This document shows positions 38,471 through 46,751 of a stretch of DNA of 64,000 nt, piece after piece. The notes below the pieces were generated by a model, which did not search any database, had not been told where the DNA came from, and worked only from the letters and a program-made list of their open reading frames with translations. Numbering within the stretch: position 1 is the first letter of the stretch; every line of letters begins with the position of its first letter. Source of the DNA: Paracoccaceae bacterium. Lineage in GTDB: Bacteria; Pseudomonadota; Alphaproteobacteria; Rhodobacterales; Rhodobacteraceae. Position numbers and translations under genes: made by a program. The stretch spans positions 3,638,492 through 3,702,491 of the forward strand of contig WLWX01000001.1 of assembly GCA_012103375.1 (NCBI GenBank), in the 5' to 3' direction.

Positions 38471-39691
38471 CTAGTCCTCTCGCCCCCGACGCAGCAACCG
38501 CCCGACCCAGAACGAGGTTCGCGGCACATAGATATAGGGATTGCGCGTCGCTCCGCTGGGCCGCGCCCGCATCCGGACGACGCCATAGATGATCAGCACC
38601 CCGTGGGCGAATGCGATGAATGCGAACATGGCGGACGGGCCGAAAGCCTCGATCAGCCAGGACACCCCGAAAGGTGAGGCGATGGCACCCAGAGCGTAAA
38701 GGAACATCAGTGCAGCGCTCAGCTCGATCCGCTCATCATCGGTGGCGAAATCATGGGCGTGGGCGGCGCTGACCGAATATATCGGGAAGGTCATGAACCC
38801 GAATATGGCCGAGCCGAGCATGACCGCCGCAACCCCATGCGTGGCCAGCGCCACCGTCAGGCCACAGGCCGCCATGCTGGCCGCTGACAGCCAGATCAGC
38901 ACCCAGCGGCGATCATATTTGTCGGCCAGCCACCCGGCGGGAAATTGCGCCACCGCGCCGCCCGCCACGAAGGCGGCCAGGAACAGGGCGATGCGTTCGA
39001 CGCTCAGCCCGACTTCGACCCCGTAGATCGGGCCAACCATGCGGAAGGCGGCGGTGGTCAGCCCTGCAACGATCACGCCCGCTGCGGCCAGCGGAGAGTT
39101 CTTCCAGGCGACTTGCGGGCGCAGGCGCGGCGCGTCCGGGGTGGCCGGTTCAGCGACCCGGGTCAGCACCAGCGGCACAAGGGCGGCGCAGCAGACCAGC
39201 GCCAGCAAGTTGTAACTGACATAGGCGGCCGGGGTCAGCACGCCGATCATCAGCTGCGCGGCGAGCAATCCGCCAATATCCACCGCACGGTACACCCCCA
39301 TGGCGCGGCCGCAGGTTTCATTCGTGACCTTGGCCTGAAGCCAGCTTTCGACGATGGTAAAGCATCCTGCGATGCAAAAGCCTGACATGATCCGCAGACC
39401 GGTCCAGGCCACCGGGCCGACGACCATCATATGGGCCAGGATGCCGATGGTCCCGGCGGCGGTAAAGGCGGCGAAACTGCGCGAATGGCCGACGGTTCCC
39501 ATCATCCGGGGGGCCGCCCAGCAGCCGATGAAGAACCCCAGGAAATGGGCCGAGCCCAGCAGGCCAACCTGGGCCGTGGTGAACCCCAACTGAATGCCCG
39601 ACAGCGCGTCCAGCGGCCCGACCCCGCCGGTGCCCAGCTGCAGCAGGGCGACGGACAGGAACAGGGCGGCGAAAGATATCAGCAGGCGCAT
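38471..39691 (-). CDS. MFS transporter
   Basis: A 406-residue major facilitator with 12 hydrophobic segments. Family loop motifs: GLLGSAHFLGFFIGCWAAPRMMGTVGHSRSF (loop 2-3), GRAMGVYRAVDIGGLLAAQLM and FPAGWLADKYDRRWVLI (loop 8-9). It resembles the YcaD-like branch by overall layout. The substrate is unknown. It is divergent from ndk and lies next to the 218-bp element at its 3' end. Confidence 0.85.
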   Translation of the reverse strand: MRLLISFAALFLSVALLQLGTGGVGPLDALSGIQLGFTTAQVGLLGSAHFLGFFIGCWAAPRMMGTVGHSRSFAAFTAAGTIGILAHMMVVGPVAWTGLRIMSGFCIAGCFTIVESWLQAKVTNETCGRAMGVYRAVDIGGLLAAQLMIGVLTPAAYVSYNLLALVCCAALVPLVLTRVAEPATPDAPRLRPQVAWKNSPLAAAGVIVAGLTTAAFRMVGPIYGVEVGLSVERIALFLAAFVAGGAVAQFPAGWLADKYDRRWVLIWLSAASMAACGLTVALATHGVAAVMLGSAIFGFMTFPIYSVSAAHAHDFATDDERIELSAALMFLYALGAIASPFGVSWLIEAFGPSAMFAFIAFAHGVLIIYGVVRMRARPSGATRNPYIYVPRTSFWVGRLLRRGRED

Positions 39692-39850
39692 GGGGCGACC
39701 TTGGGGCGTGGTGAGTCCCTCAAGACCTACGCCTGCGCAGCGATCTTGCCTATCGGAAAAACGACACGCACCGGATCGGGCCTTTCCACTGTCGGGTGGC
39801 CATGCTAACCCGCCGCGAAATCACCGCATCGTCATGAAAAGGGCAGGCCA

Positions 39851-40273
39851 ATGGCTAAGGAACGCACACTCTCGATCATCAAACCTGACGCGACCAAGCG
39901 CAATCTGACTGGCAAGATCAACGCCAAGTTCGAAGACGCCGGGCTGCGCATCGTCGCGCAAAAGCGCATTCATCTGACCCAGGCGCAGGCCGGGCAGTTT
40001 TACGTGGTGCATGCCGAACGCCCGTTCTTTGGTGAGTTGACCGAATTCATGGCCTCGGCCCCGGTTGTTGTGCAGGTGCTGGAAGGTGAAGGCGCAATTG
40101 CCAAGAACCGCGAAGTCATGGGCGCGACAAACCCCGCCGACGCAGCACCGGGCACGGTGCGTGCTGAGTTTGCCGAAAGCGTCGGTGAAAACTCGGTCCA
40201 CGGGTCGGACGCGCCCGAGACGGCCGCGGAGGAGATTGCATTCTTCTTTTCGGGTCTTGAACTGGTCGGTTAA
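39851..40273 (+). CDS. ndk: Nucleoside diphosphate kinase
   Basis: Transfers the gamma-phosphate between nucleotides via a phospho-histidine. At 140 residues it is the standard size. Motifs: [48 protein letters not shown] and the catalytic His117 in [17 protein letters not shown] terminator follows directly. Confidence 0.97.
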   Translation: MAKERTLSIIKPDATKRNLTGKINAKFEDAGLRIVAQKRIHLTQAQAGQFYVVHAERPFFGELTEFMASAPVVVQVLEGEGAIAKNREVMGATNPADAAPGTVRAEFAESVGENSVHGSDAPETAAEEIAFFFSGLELVG

Positions 40274-40296
40274 TCCGCCACTGGAACGTGTGAAAA

Positions 40297-40323
40297 GGGC
40301 CGCCTGATTGGGCGGCCTTTTTT
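40297..40323 (+). terminator. Rho-independent terminator of ndk
   Basis: GGCCGCC, loop TGATTG, GGCGGCC, then TTTTTT, starting 24 bases after the ndk stop. Confidence 0.9.
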
Positions 40324-40431
40324 CGTGGGATGAAGCTTTTCAGACGTGGCAAGGATTGCGGCTTTGGCCGTGCAGAAAGTACCCGCGTCGAACAAGTATT
40401 GGCCGAGATCGCTCTGCCAGTTTTTTGGCCG

Positions 40432-40635
40432 CTACCGCTGCTTTGTCTTTCCGGCCAACATTGCGGCCCCGATCCAGCCCAGCCCCAGCGTCGACACAGC
40501 TTCGGCCAGGCCACCGGGTTTGGCCGTTTCGGATTGCGGCCTGTCGGCGTCATCGTCGCGCAGATCTTCCCACAACGACAGGAAATCGGCGAAAGAGGCA
40601 GGTTGTCCCGCTTGATGGCTGTGTGTCTTTGACAT
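40432..40635 (-). CDS. Small hypothetical protein
   Basis: A possible 67-residue protein (SFADFLSLWEDLRDDDADRP, then AEAVSTLGLGWIGAAMLAGKTKQR) with an acidic N-terminal half and one hydrophobic segment near the C-terminus. The composition looks protein-like, but the ribosome site is weak (GGGGC) and no family is recognised. Confidence 0.35.
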   Translation of the reverse strand: MSKTHSHQAGQPASFADFLSLWEDLRDDDADRPQSETAKPGGLAEAVSTLGLGWIGAAMLAGKTKQR

Positions 40636-40917
40636 GGCGCCCCATTTAATTGCCCGCAGGCGTTAAGGGAATCCTTACGCCGGCAATCCGTTTCATTTCT
40701 GCTTCTCAGGTGTTGCTTTTTGGCACTCCCTAGCTTTCCAGGTCTGCTTCTATGCTACGCAGCGGTTTGTCCGTGGTTTCTGCGTTCTGCGCATGTATTC
40801 AGCCCGCAGCATGCGGTGTGTAGCCGGGCGCGATCTGGCGTAACCAGACAGCCTCCGTCGCTGGCCCGAGGTTGCGGATCGGCGAGACCGCGACCGACCC
40901 AGCGTCAGATATGGGCT

Positions 40918-41135
40918 GATTGTGTTGAAAAACTCCGAAATCAGAGCGTCGCGGATTTCTTGCGAAAACCTATGAAGCGAAATAGTCGGAAAGCTTTGAC
41001 CACGAGACAGCGCATGGCTGCGCGTGAGCGCATGTAGGCGATTTGGGCCGACCCCCGCGCCAAAAATTTAGGATCGGGCTGCATGGAAAGAAAAATCATC
41101 GTTCAGGCCCTAAAACGGAGTTTTTCAACACAATC
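40918..41135 (+). mobile_element. 218-bp MITE-like element, copy 4
   Basis: Identical on reading to copies 2 and 5. Flanks are GGCT and GGCC. It replaces the last codons of the short minus-strand ORF described at 41103-41267. The 280 bases before it (40636-40917) hold no gene I can support. Confidence 0.92.
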
Positions 41136-41267
41136 GGCCCAGTCCGCAAACAGGGCGCGCGGGGTTTCGCGGCGTTCGCGATTGGCGCGGATCACGGCGG
41201 CAAAGGTCAACGCAGCACGTTGGTCTTGCGTGGTTTCGCTGGTCCGAGGGGGCGGCAGGATGTCCAT
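41103..41267 (-). CDS. Short hypothetical ORF with its 3' end inside the 218-bp element
   Basis: A 54-residue reading frame (TSETTQDQRAALTFAAVIRA, then RETPRALFADWA) preceded by TTCGGAG eight bases before its ATG. Its last ten codons come from the element. Removing the element and one target copy would give an end of FADWAHI and a stop. It is therefore either a short real gene whose tail was exchanged, or a chance ORF. No family recognised. Confidence 0.3.
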   Translation of the reverse strand: MDILPPPRTSETTQDQRAALTFAAVIRANRERRETPRALFADWADCVEKLRFRA

Positions 41268-41540
41268 TTGTCCGGCTCCGAAAGTTCACGCGCCGGGGGC
41301 TTGGCGGGGGTGCGGCCCCTGGCGATACTCATAAGTCGGGTCATTGGCGCAATTGGTTCAGTTTGCGTCCACTTCCCTTGTCATCACCTTGGCACCGGCC
41401 CAAGGCATCACGTGGTTCCGATTGTGTCGATCCGGGGGCCATTTGTCGCAAATTTTAATGATTGTCCCCAGCGCTGGCGGCGCTTGAGTTCACCTGCGGC
41501 CCCCCCTAGGTATCGGGCATACCCCGAATGGAGATTTGCC

Positions 41541-42581
41541 ATGGCTGTTCATCCCGACCTAGAGGCTGCCATTGGCAACACGCCCCTGATCCGCCTAAAC
41601 GCCGCGTCCGAGGAAACGGGCTGCGAAATCCTGGGGAAGGCCGAGTTCTTGAACCCCGGTCAGTCGGTCAAGGACCGCGCGGCGCTGTTCATCATCCGTG
41701 ATGCCATCGCGCGCGGTGATCTGCGCCCCGGTGGCACGATCGTCGAAGGGACGGCGGGCAACACCGGGATCGGGCTGGCGCTGGTCGGGGCCTCGCTCGG
41801 GTTCAGGACGGTGATCGTGATTCCCGAAACGCAGAGCCAGGAAAAGAAGGATATGATCCGCCTGGCCGGGGCTGAATTGGTGCAGGTTCCGGCAGTTCCG
41901 TACAAGAACCCGAATAATTATGTGAAATACTCGGCCCGTCTGGCCGCAAAGTTGGCCGAGACTGAACCGAACGGCTCAATCTGGGCCAATCAGTTCGACA
42001 ATGTGGCCAACCGTCAGGCACATGTCGAAGGCACGGGCCCGGAAATCTGGGCGCAGACCGATGGCAAGGTTGATGGTTTCGTCAGTTCCATCGGTTCGGG
42101 CGGCACGCTTGCCGGTGTTGCGGCGGCCTTGCAGCCCAAGGGCGTCAAGATCGCGCTGGCCGACCCCGGAGGTTCTGCCATGCATGGGTTGTACCATGAT
42201 GGCGCGTTGAAGGCCGAAGGGACGTCGATCACCGAAGGGATCGGGCAGGGGCGGGTGACGGCGAACCTTGAGGGGTTCACGCCCGATTTCAGTTGGCGGA
42301 TCACCGATGAGGTGGCGCTGCCGATCGTCTTTGACCTGCTACAGCACGAAGGGCTGTGCATGGGTGGCTCGACTGGTATCAATATTGGCGGCGCGCTGGA
42401 ATTGGCCCGCGAAATGGGGCCGGGGCACACCATTGTGACGGTGCTGTGCGACTTTGGCACTCGGTATCAAAGCAAGCTGTTCAACCCGGAATTCCTGCGC
42501 GCCAAAAACCTGCCTGTGCCCCACTGGCTGGCCGAAGAAGGCAGCCCCATGCCGCAGGTGTTTGAAGAGGTCCCGGAATGA
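41541..42581 (+). CDS. cysK: Cysteine synthase A
   Basis: PLP enzyme making cysteine from O-acetylserine and sulfide. 346 residues. PLP lysine Lys44 in LNPGQSVKDRAALF, phosphate loop GTAGNTGIGLA and GSGGTLAGVAAAL. The start MAVHPDLEAAIGNTPLIRLN has GGAGATTTGCC upstream; the long upstream open frame begins in the 218-bp element and is not part of the gene. It overlaps alaX by four bases. Confidence 0.93.
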   Translation: MAVHPDLEAAIGNTPLIRLNAASEETGCEILGKAEFLNPGQSVKDRAALFIIRDAIARGDLRPGGTIVEGTAGNTGIGLALVGASLGFRTVIVIPETQSQEKKDMIRLAGAELVQVPAVPYKNPNNYVKYSARLAAKLAETEPNGSIWANQFDNVANRQAHVEGTGPEIWAQTDGKVDGFVSSIGSGGTLAGVAAALQPKGVKIALADPGGSAMHGLYHDGALKAEGTSITEGIGQGRVTANLEGFTPDFSWRITDEVALPIVFDLLQHEGLCMGGSTGINIGGALELAREMGPGHTIVTVLCDFGTRYQSKLFNPEFLRAKNLPVPHWLAEEGSPMPQVFEEVPE

Positions 42582-43297
42582 CCACGCCGCCGTTTCGTGA
42601 TGACGCCTATCTGCGCAGCGCCACGGCGCTGGTCACCGGTCACACGGACCAGGGTGGTGTGATCTGCGATGCCTCGGTCTTCTATGCCACCAGCGGCGGT
42701 CAGCCCGGTGACAGCGGACGGCTGGAATGGGACGGCGGGGCGTTGGACGTGGCCGTCGCCGTAAAGGGGGAAGGGGGCGCGATTGTTCTGGTCCCGGCCG
42801 AGGGGGCGACCCTGCCACCCATCGGCGCCGAGGTGACGCAAACTCTTGATTGGGACCGCCGTCACCGGCTGATGCGGATGCATACCGGCCTGCATCTGCT
42901 CAGCATCGTGATCCCGCTTCCTGTCACAGGCGGGTCGGGCAGCGAACCGCGCGGGCGTCTGGATTTCAACATGCCCGATGCGCCCCAGGACAAACCCGCG
43001 CTGGAGGCTGCGTTGAACGATCTTGTGGCCCGCGATCTGGAGGTTACCGAAAGCTGGATCACGGATGCGGAACTTGATGCGAACCCCGGACTGGTGAAAT
43101 CGATGAATGTCAGCCCGCCGCGCGGCACAGGCCGGGTGCGGCTGGTGCGGATCGGAACGCCGGATGACCAGGTTGATCTGCAACCCTGCGGTGGCACCCA
43201 TGTGCGCCGCACGGGCGAGGTTGGGCCGCTGCGCCTTGGCAAGATCGAAAAGAAAGGCGCCCAGAACCGCCGCGTATACATCCATCTGGAGGAATAG
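42578..43297 (+). CDS. alaX: Alanyl-tRNA editing protein AlaX
   Basis: Free-standing editing domain that removes wrongly attached Ser or Gly from tRNA-Ala. 239 residues with the metal-binding motifs HTGLH (His102, His106) and CGGTH (Cys204, His208) that define the AlaX/AlaRS editing fold. FYATSGGQPGDSG matches the N-terminal beta-barrel part. It is translationally coupled to cysK (ATGA). Confidence 0.93.
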   Translation: MTTPPFRDDAYLRSATALVTGHTDQGGVICDASVFYATSGGQPGDSGRLEWDGGALDVAVAVKGEGGAIVLVPAEGATLPPIGAEVTQTLDWDRRHRLMRMHTGLHLLSIVIPLPVTGGSGSEPRGRLDFNMPDAPQDKPALEAALNDLVARDLEVTESWITDAELDANPGLVKSMNVSPPRGTGRVRLVRIGTPDDQVDLQPCGGTHVRRTGEVGPLRLGKIEKKGAQNRRVYIHLEE

Positions 43298-43315
43298 CGT
43301 CGGAGTTTCGCGGCC

Positions 43316-43900
43316 TTATCCGCCGCCGGTGTTGAGCGGATTGATCGCCTGCTGCCAGCTCTCGACCGCCTCGACCGGATAAAGCAGCATCAGCGTCGTC
43401 AACGCCAGGCTGTCACGGGCAACAAATGCGGCGACCAGTTCAAACGCGATGATGACCGCGACGATCCCAAGCATCGGCAAGGCGCGCGCCAGAAAGAACC
43501 CGCCCAGCATCCAGACGTAGTCTGCTGTCGCATTGAGGACCGAGTCGCCGTGATAGCCCTGGTTGATTGTCGTGGCGCGAAACTTGCCGAGAACCCATTC
43601 GGTGTGTTCGACAACCTCCCACGCGACGCCGGTTAGCAGCGCGATGGCGAACAGGGCGGCGAAGGGCGCGGCGGGCACAATCCAGCGCCCGACCAGCACG
43701 ATCAGCATCCCGTGCAGTATGTGCGACAAGGTGTACCAGTCGGCGATATGCTGGCTGTTTCCGGCCGAAAACACCGTCGGCACCCACAGCTTAACTGTCC
43801 CGCAGGTGCAGATCAGCGGCTGGCCCCAAAAGGCCAGCGTTGCCGCGATCACCACAGCGCCCGCCGTCGCCCAAACCAGCACCAATGCCCGAGTCACCAT
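43316..43900 (-). CDS. UPF0314/DUF2585 membrane protein
   Basis: A 194-residue membrane protein with about five helices. The recognisable core is WVPTVFSAGNSQHIADWYTLSHILHGMLIVLVGR, then GVAWEVVEHTEWVLGKFRATTINQGYHGDSVLNATADYVWMLGGFFLA, rich in His and acidic residues inside membrane segments. The ATG at 43900 (MVTRALVLVW) opens the first helix; the 29 residues upstream of it are not membrane-like. Function unknown. Confidence 0.85.
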   Translation of the reverse strand: MVTRALVLVWATAGAVVIAATLAFWGQPLICTCGTVKLWVPTVFSAGNSQHIADWYTLSHILHGMLIVLVGRWIVPAAPFAALFAIALLTGVAWEVVEHTEWVLGKFRATTINQGYHGDSVLNATADYVWMLGGFFLARALPMLGIVAVIIAFELVAAFVARDSLALTTLMLLYPVEAVESWQQAINPLNTGGG

Positions 43901-44062
43901 CAGTCCCCATCTGTTCCCAGAATGTAGAAAGCGCGCCAACTGACAGGAATTGCAAGCCCCGCCGGGAACTGCCCGGCGCACGACCAATCCACTGTCGACG
44001 CATTTCCTGCGCAGGCAGGGCTTGCAATTATCCGGCGGGCAGGTATGACCTCGACCTCACGT

Positions 44063-44152
44063 GGAGAGGTGGCCGAGTGGTCGAAGGCGCACGCCTGGAA
44101 AGTGTGTAGGCGGGAGACCGTCTCCAGGGTTCGAATCCCTGTCTCTCCGCCA
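44063..44152 (+). tRNA. tRNA-Ser (anticodon GGA)
   Basis: A 90-base type II tRNA with a long variable arm. The acceptor stem pairs GGAGAGG with CCTCTCC-type sequence at 44141-44148, followed by discriminator G and an encoded CCA. D-arm GGCCGAGTGG, anticodon loop CTGGAAA, variable arm GTAGGCGGGAGACCGTCTCC region, and T-arm GGGTTCGAATCCC. The anticodon GGA reads UCC and UCU. Confidence 0.95.
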
Positions 44153-44503
44153 CAATCTTTTCTAATGGATTGATATAATGGCATAAATAATAGACTGCTG
44201 AAGCGTTGCCTAACCAATTCCCTAACTTGGTCTGAGTATTCGATGGGAATTTAATCGAAACGCTTCTTCTTGTTTCTCGGCCTGTCAGGCCTGCAGTTTA
44301 TGCTCATATTTATCTCGGTTTTTTGCACCGGCCGTAGGTTGAGGACCGAGCGGAGACTAGTGTGATTGCGTCGTCTGTGCCAGCAGCTGATGACGATTTA
44401 AGGCTGCTTTATTATAACGCAGCATCAGGTACTCTGCGCTCGCAGCCGACCTCGGAAGCGGTATCTATGCTAGGCAGACCTCATTACGCGATGTGAATCG
44501 GCG
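44153..44503. other. AT-richer gap after tRNA-Ser; no gene seen
   Basis: About 350 bases with lower GC than the surroundings and no supported gene. On the minus strand a short open stretch (near 44360-44460) reads EYLMLRYNKAALNRHQLLA and could be the tail of a lost mobile-element gene, but it is too short to name. No integrase gene or repeat of the tRNA 3' end was seen, so an integrated island is not supported. Confidence 0.4.
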
Positions 44504-44721
44504 GATTGTGTTGAAAAACTCCGAAATCAGAGCGTCGCGGATTTCTTGCGAAAACCTATGAAGCGAAATAGTCGGAAAGCTTTGACCACGAGACAGCGCA
44601 TGGCTGCGCGTGAGCGCATGTAGGCGATTTGGGCCGACCCCCGCGCCAAAAATTTAGGATCGGGCTGCATGGAAAGAAAAATCATCGTTCAGGCCCTAAA
44701 ACGGAGTTTTTCAACACAATC
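44504..44721 (+). mobile_element. 218-bp MITE-like element, copy 5 (intergenic)
   Basis: Reads as identical to copies 2 and 4. Flanks are GGCG and GGCC. It lies 111 bases from the left end of an IS1182-family element with similar terminal repeats. Confidence 0.92.
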
Positions 44722-44832
44722 GGCCCGAACCAGCCATTCATCGTGTCAGACTACGCCGCAGTGCAGCTTCACCGAACCGGCCATTCGCTGCGCCTGCGAG
44801 ATCGTAGCGTGACCCGATGACTGGATCGCGGA

Positions 44833-46348
44833 GATACTGTTGAAAAAGTCCGTTGATTGGCCGCGCACGCTCTGATTCACTTGTTTTGAGGGTGGAGGGT
44901 TCGGCGATGATGGGTCCAAGGCAAGTTGCGCAAGGCGCGCTGTTCTATGAGTTCTCGATCGAGAGTTTTGTGCCGAAGGATCATCCCGTCCGGGGAATTG
45001 ATCGCTTCCTTGATCTGACAGGTGTGCGCCCCTTGCTCGCTTCATACTACAGTGCCAATGGCCGCCCTTCGATTGATCCTGAACTGATGATCCGCATGCT
45101 GTTGTTGGGCTATTGTCAGGGCATCCGTTCCGAGCGACGGCTTTGCGAAGAGGTTCATGTCAATCTGGCGTATCGTTGGTTTTGTAAGCTTGATTTGGCT
45201 GATCCAGTGCCCGACCATTCGACATTCTCTAAGAACCGGCATGGCCGTTTCCGCGAGAGCGGTTTGTTCCGACATTTGTTCGAGGTCGTTTTGCAGCGCT
45301 GCATGGATGAGGGGCTGGTTGGCGGCCACAGCTTTGGTGTTGATGCCAGTCTGATCCCCGCGAATGCAAACCAGACGCGCGGCGTTGAAAGCAAAGACGG
45401 ACTGCCAGCAGATCTGACGTCCCGTGCCGTCGACGAATATCTCGAGACGCTGGATGATGTGGCCTTCGGTGCTGCGACCAAGGTCGTCCCCAAATACATC
45501 TCACCGGCTGATCCAGCAGCGCGTTGGACTGGGGCTGACGGGGGAGCCGCCTACTTTGCCTATTCCACTAACTATATGGTCGATTTGGATAATGCAGTCA
45601 TCGTGGACGTCGAGCCGACGGCTCCGATCCGGCCTGCAGAGGCGCGGGCAGCAAGGGAGATGATCGATCGTGTACATGAGCGGTTTGGCATCAAACCTGA
45701 CAAGCTTGTGGGTGATACGGGTTACGGATCAGCCGAGATGTTGGGCTGGCTTGTGGACGAACGTCAAATCGAACCCCACATTCCGGTCTGGGATAAGTCA
45801 AAACGAACTGACGGCACATTCTCACGCGAAGACTTTGTCTACGACCCGGCGACCGACAGCTATACTTGCCCGACCGGCAAAGCCTTGCAAACATATCGGC
45901 GGAACTTCTCAAAACCGCGAAAGCCCAATGGCAGCAAAGACGGGTTCATCAGATACCGAGCCTCAAAGCACGATTGCGACGCATGCCCTCTGAAGTCGCA
46001 ATGCTGTCCGAAGGACGACGGCAGACGCCTTATGCGGTCCGTTCACGAAGCCGCCCGAGACGTCGCTCGCGATATCCGAAAAACAGATGCCTACATGACG
46101 TCGTTCATCCAAAGGCGGAAGGTTGAAATGCTCTTTGCCCACCTGAAACGATACATCGGCGTGCAGATGATGCGGCTTCGAGGACCCAAAGGCGCAACCG
46201 AACAGTTCCAACTCGCAGCAACAGCTCAAAACCTCCGGAAACTGGCGAAGTTGGTGCCAGCAACAGTGCCAACGTGAAAGAAAACGGCGCGCGGCCGCCT
46301 CTCGCTCAACAACGCGCCGACCAAAACATCGACTTCTTCAACAGTATC
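44833..46348 (+). mobile_element. IS1182-family insertion sequence, copy 1 (1516 bp)
   Basis: Left end GATACTGTTGAAAAAGTCCG and right end (reverse complement) GATACTGTTGAAGAAGTCGA match at 17 of 20 positions. A full-length transposase gene lies between. No target duplication is visible, and the right flank is the middle of a sulfotransferase gene whose remainder is missing on the left, so insertion was followed by a deletion or rearrangement. Confidence 0.9.
44907..46277 (+). CDS. IS1182-family transposase
   Basis: A 456-residue DDE transposase. The N-terminal region has GALFYEFSIESFVPKDHPVR and RPSIDPELMIRMLLLGYCQGIRSERRLCEEV. The catalytic region has SFGVDASLIPANANQTRG (Asp), VGDTGYGSAEMLGWL (Asp) and the Glu region RRKVEMLFAHLKRYIG. 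A Cys cluster (CDACPLKSQCC) lies before the last part. Adjacent ATGs at 44907 and 44910 follow GGAGGGTTCGGCG. No frame damage seen, so probably active. Confidence 0.93.
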   Translation: MMGPRQVAQGALFYEFSIESFVPKDHPVRGIDRFLDLTGVRPLLASYYSANGRPSIDPELMIRMLLLGYCQGIRSERRLCEEVHVNLAYRWFCKLDLADPVPDHSTFSKNRHGRFRESGLFRHLFEVVLQRCMDEGLVGGHSFGVDASLIPANANQTRGVESKDGLPADLTSRAVDEYLETLDDVAFGAATKVVPKYISPADPAARWTGADGGAAYFAYSTNYMVDLDNAVIVDVEPTAPIRPAEARAAREMIDRVHERFGIKPDKLVGDTGYGSAEMLGWLVDERQIEPHIPVWDKSKRTDGTFSREDFVYDPATDSYTCPTGKALQTYRRNFSKPRKPNGSKDGFIRYRASKHDCDACPLKSQCCPKDDGRRLMRSVHEAARDVARDIRKTDAYMTSFIQRRKVEMLFAHLKRYIGVQMMRLRGPKGATEQFQLAATAQNLRKLAKLVPATVPT

Positions 46349-46623
46349 TTGTCAAAGAACGAACTGAGCACCCGCGTGTAGGGATTGCGCACGCAAGTGA
46401 ACGCATAGGCGCGATAATTGCGCACGATGTCTTCGATCTTTGGCTGGCTGGCTTCAATGGCCCATTTGTGCATGCCGCCATCGGCGTCATGGATGTCCCC
46501 GTCGAAATACGCGCCGTGATCCGAATAATACATGATCTGGCCGATGGTCGAGCATGCGCATTTGGGCACCACGCGGTACACCACGCTTTCGCTTTGCGTC
46601 ATCCAAGTGCCGGGAAATCCCAT
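46349..46623 (-). pseudogene. Sulfotransferase-family gene, truncated by IS1182
   Basis: The 5' part of a sulfotransferase family 2-like gene: ESVVYRVVPKCACSTIGQIMYYSD has the PAPS-binding region, followed by HKWAIEA and AFTCVRNPYTRVLSSFFDK (the 3'-phosphate motif RNPYTRVLSSF). The coding sequence breaks at the IS right end, after which the frame reads IS sequence. The start ATG at 46623 has GAGGAT ten bases upstream. In related bacteria such genes add sulfate to surface glycans (family knowledge). Confidence 0.8.
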
Positions 46624-46751
46624 GGAAATGTATCCTCGCAGTCGTGTCGCCGCTGCTGTTCTTACAAAGAACAATAAAATCCTGTTTTTTCAATGCCCGT
46701 TCGCGGTATCAGTCTAGCCAATGGCTTGAATGATACCGAAGGTGCCCAGGC

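Noticed and set aside
41043-41540. Long N-terminal extension of cysK starting in the 218-bp element
   Set aside because: The real enzyme starts at 41541 with the family N-terminus and a ribosome site; the extension merely happens to be open.
44063-44503. tRNA-Ser considered as an attachment site of an integrated island
   Set aside because: No integrase gene follows and no second copy of the tRNA 3' end was seen in the window.
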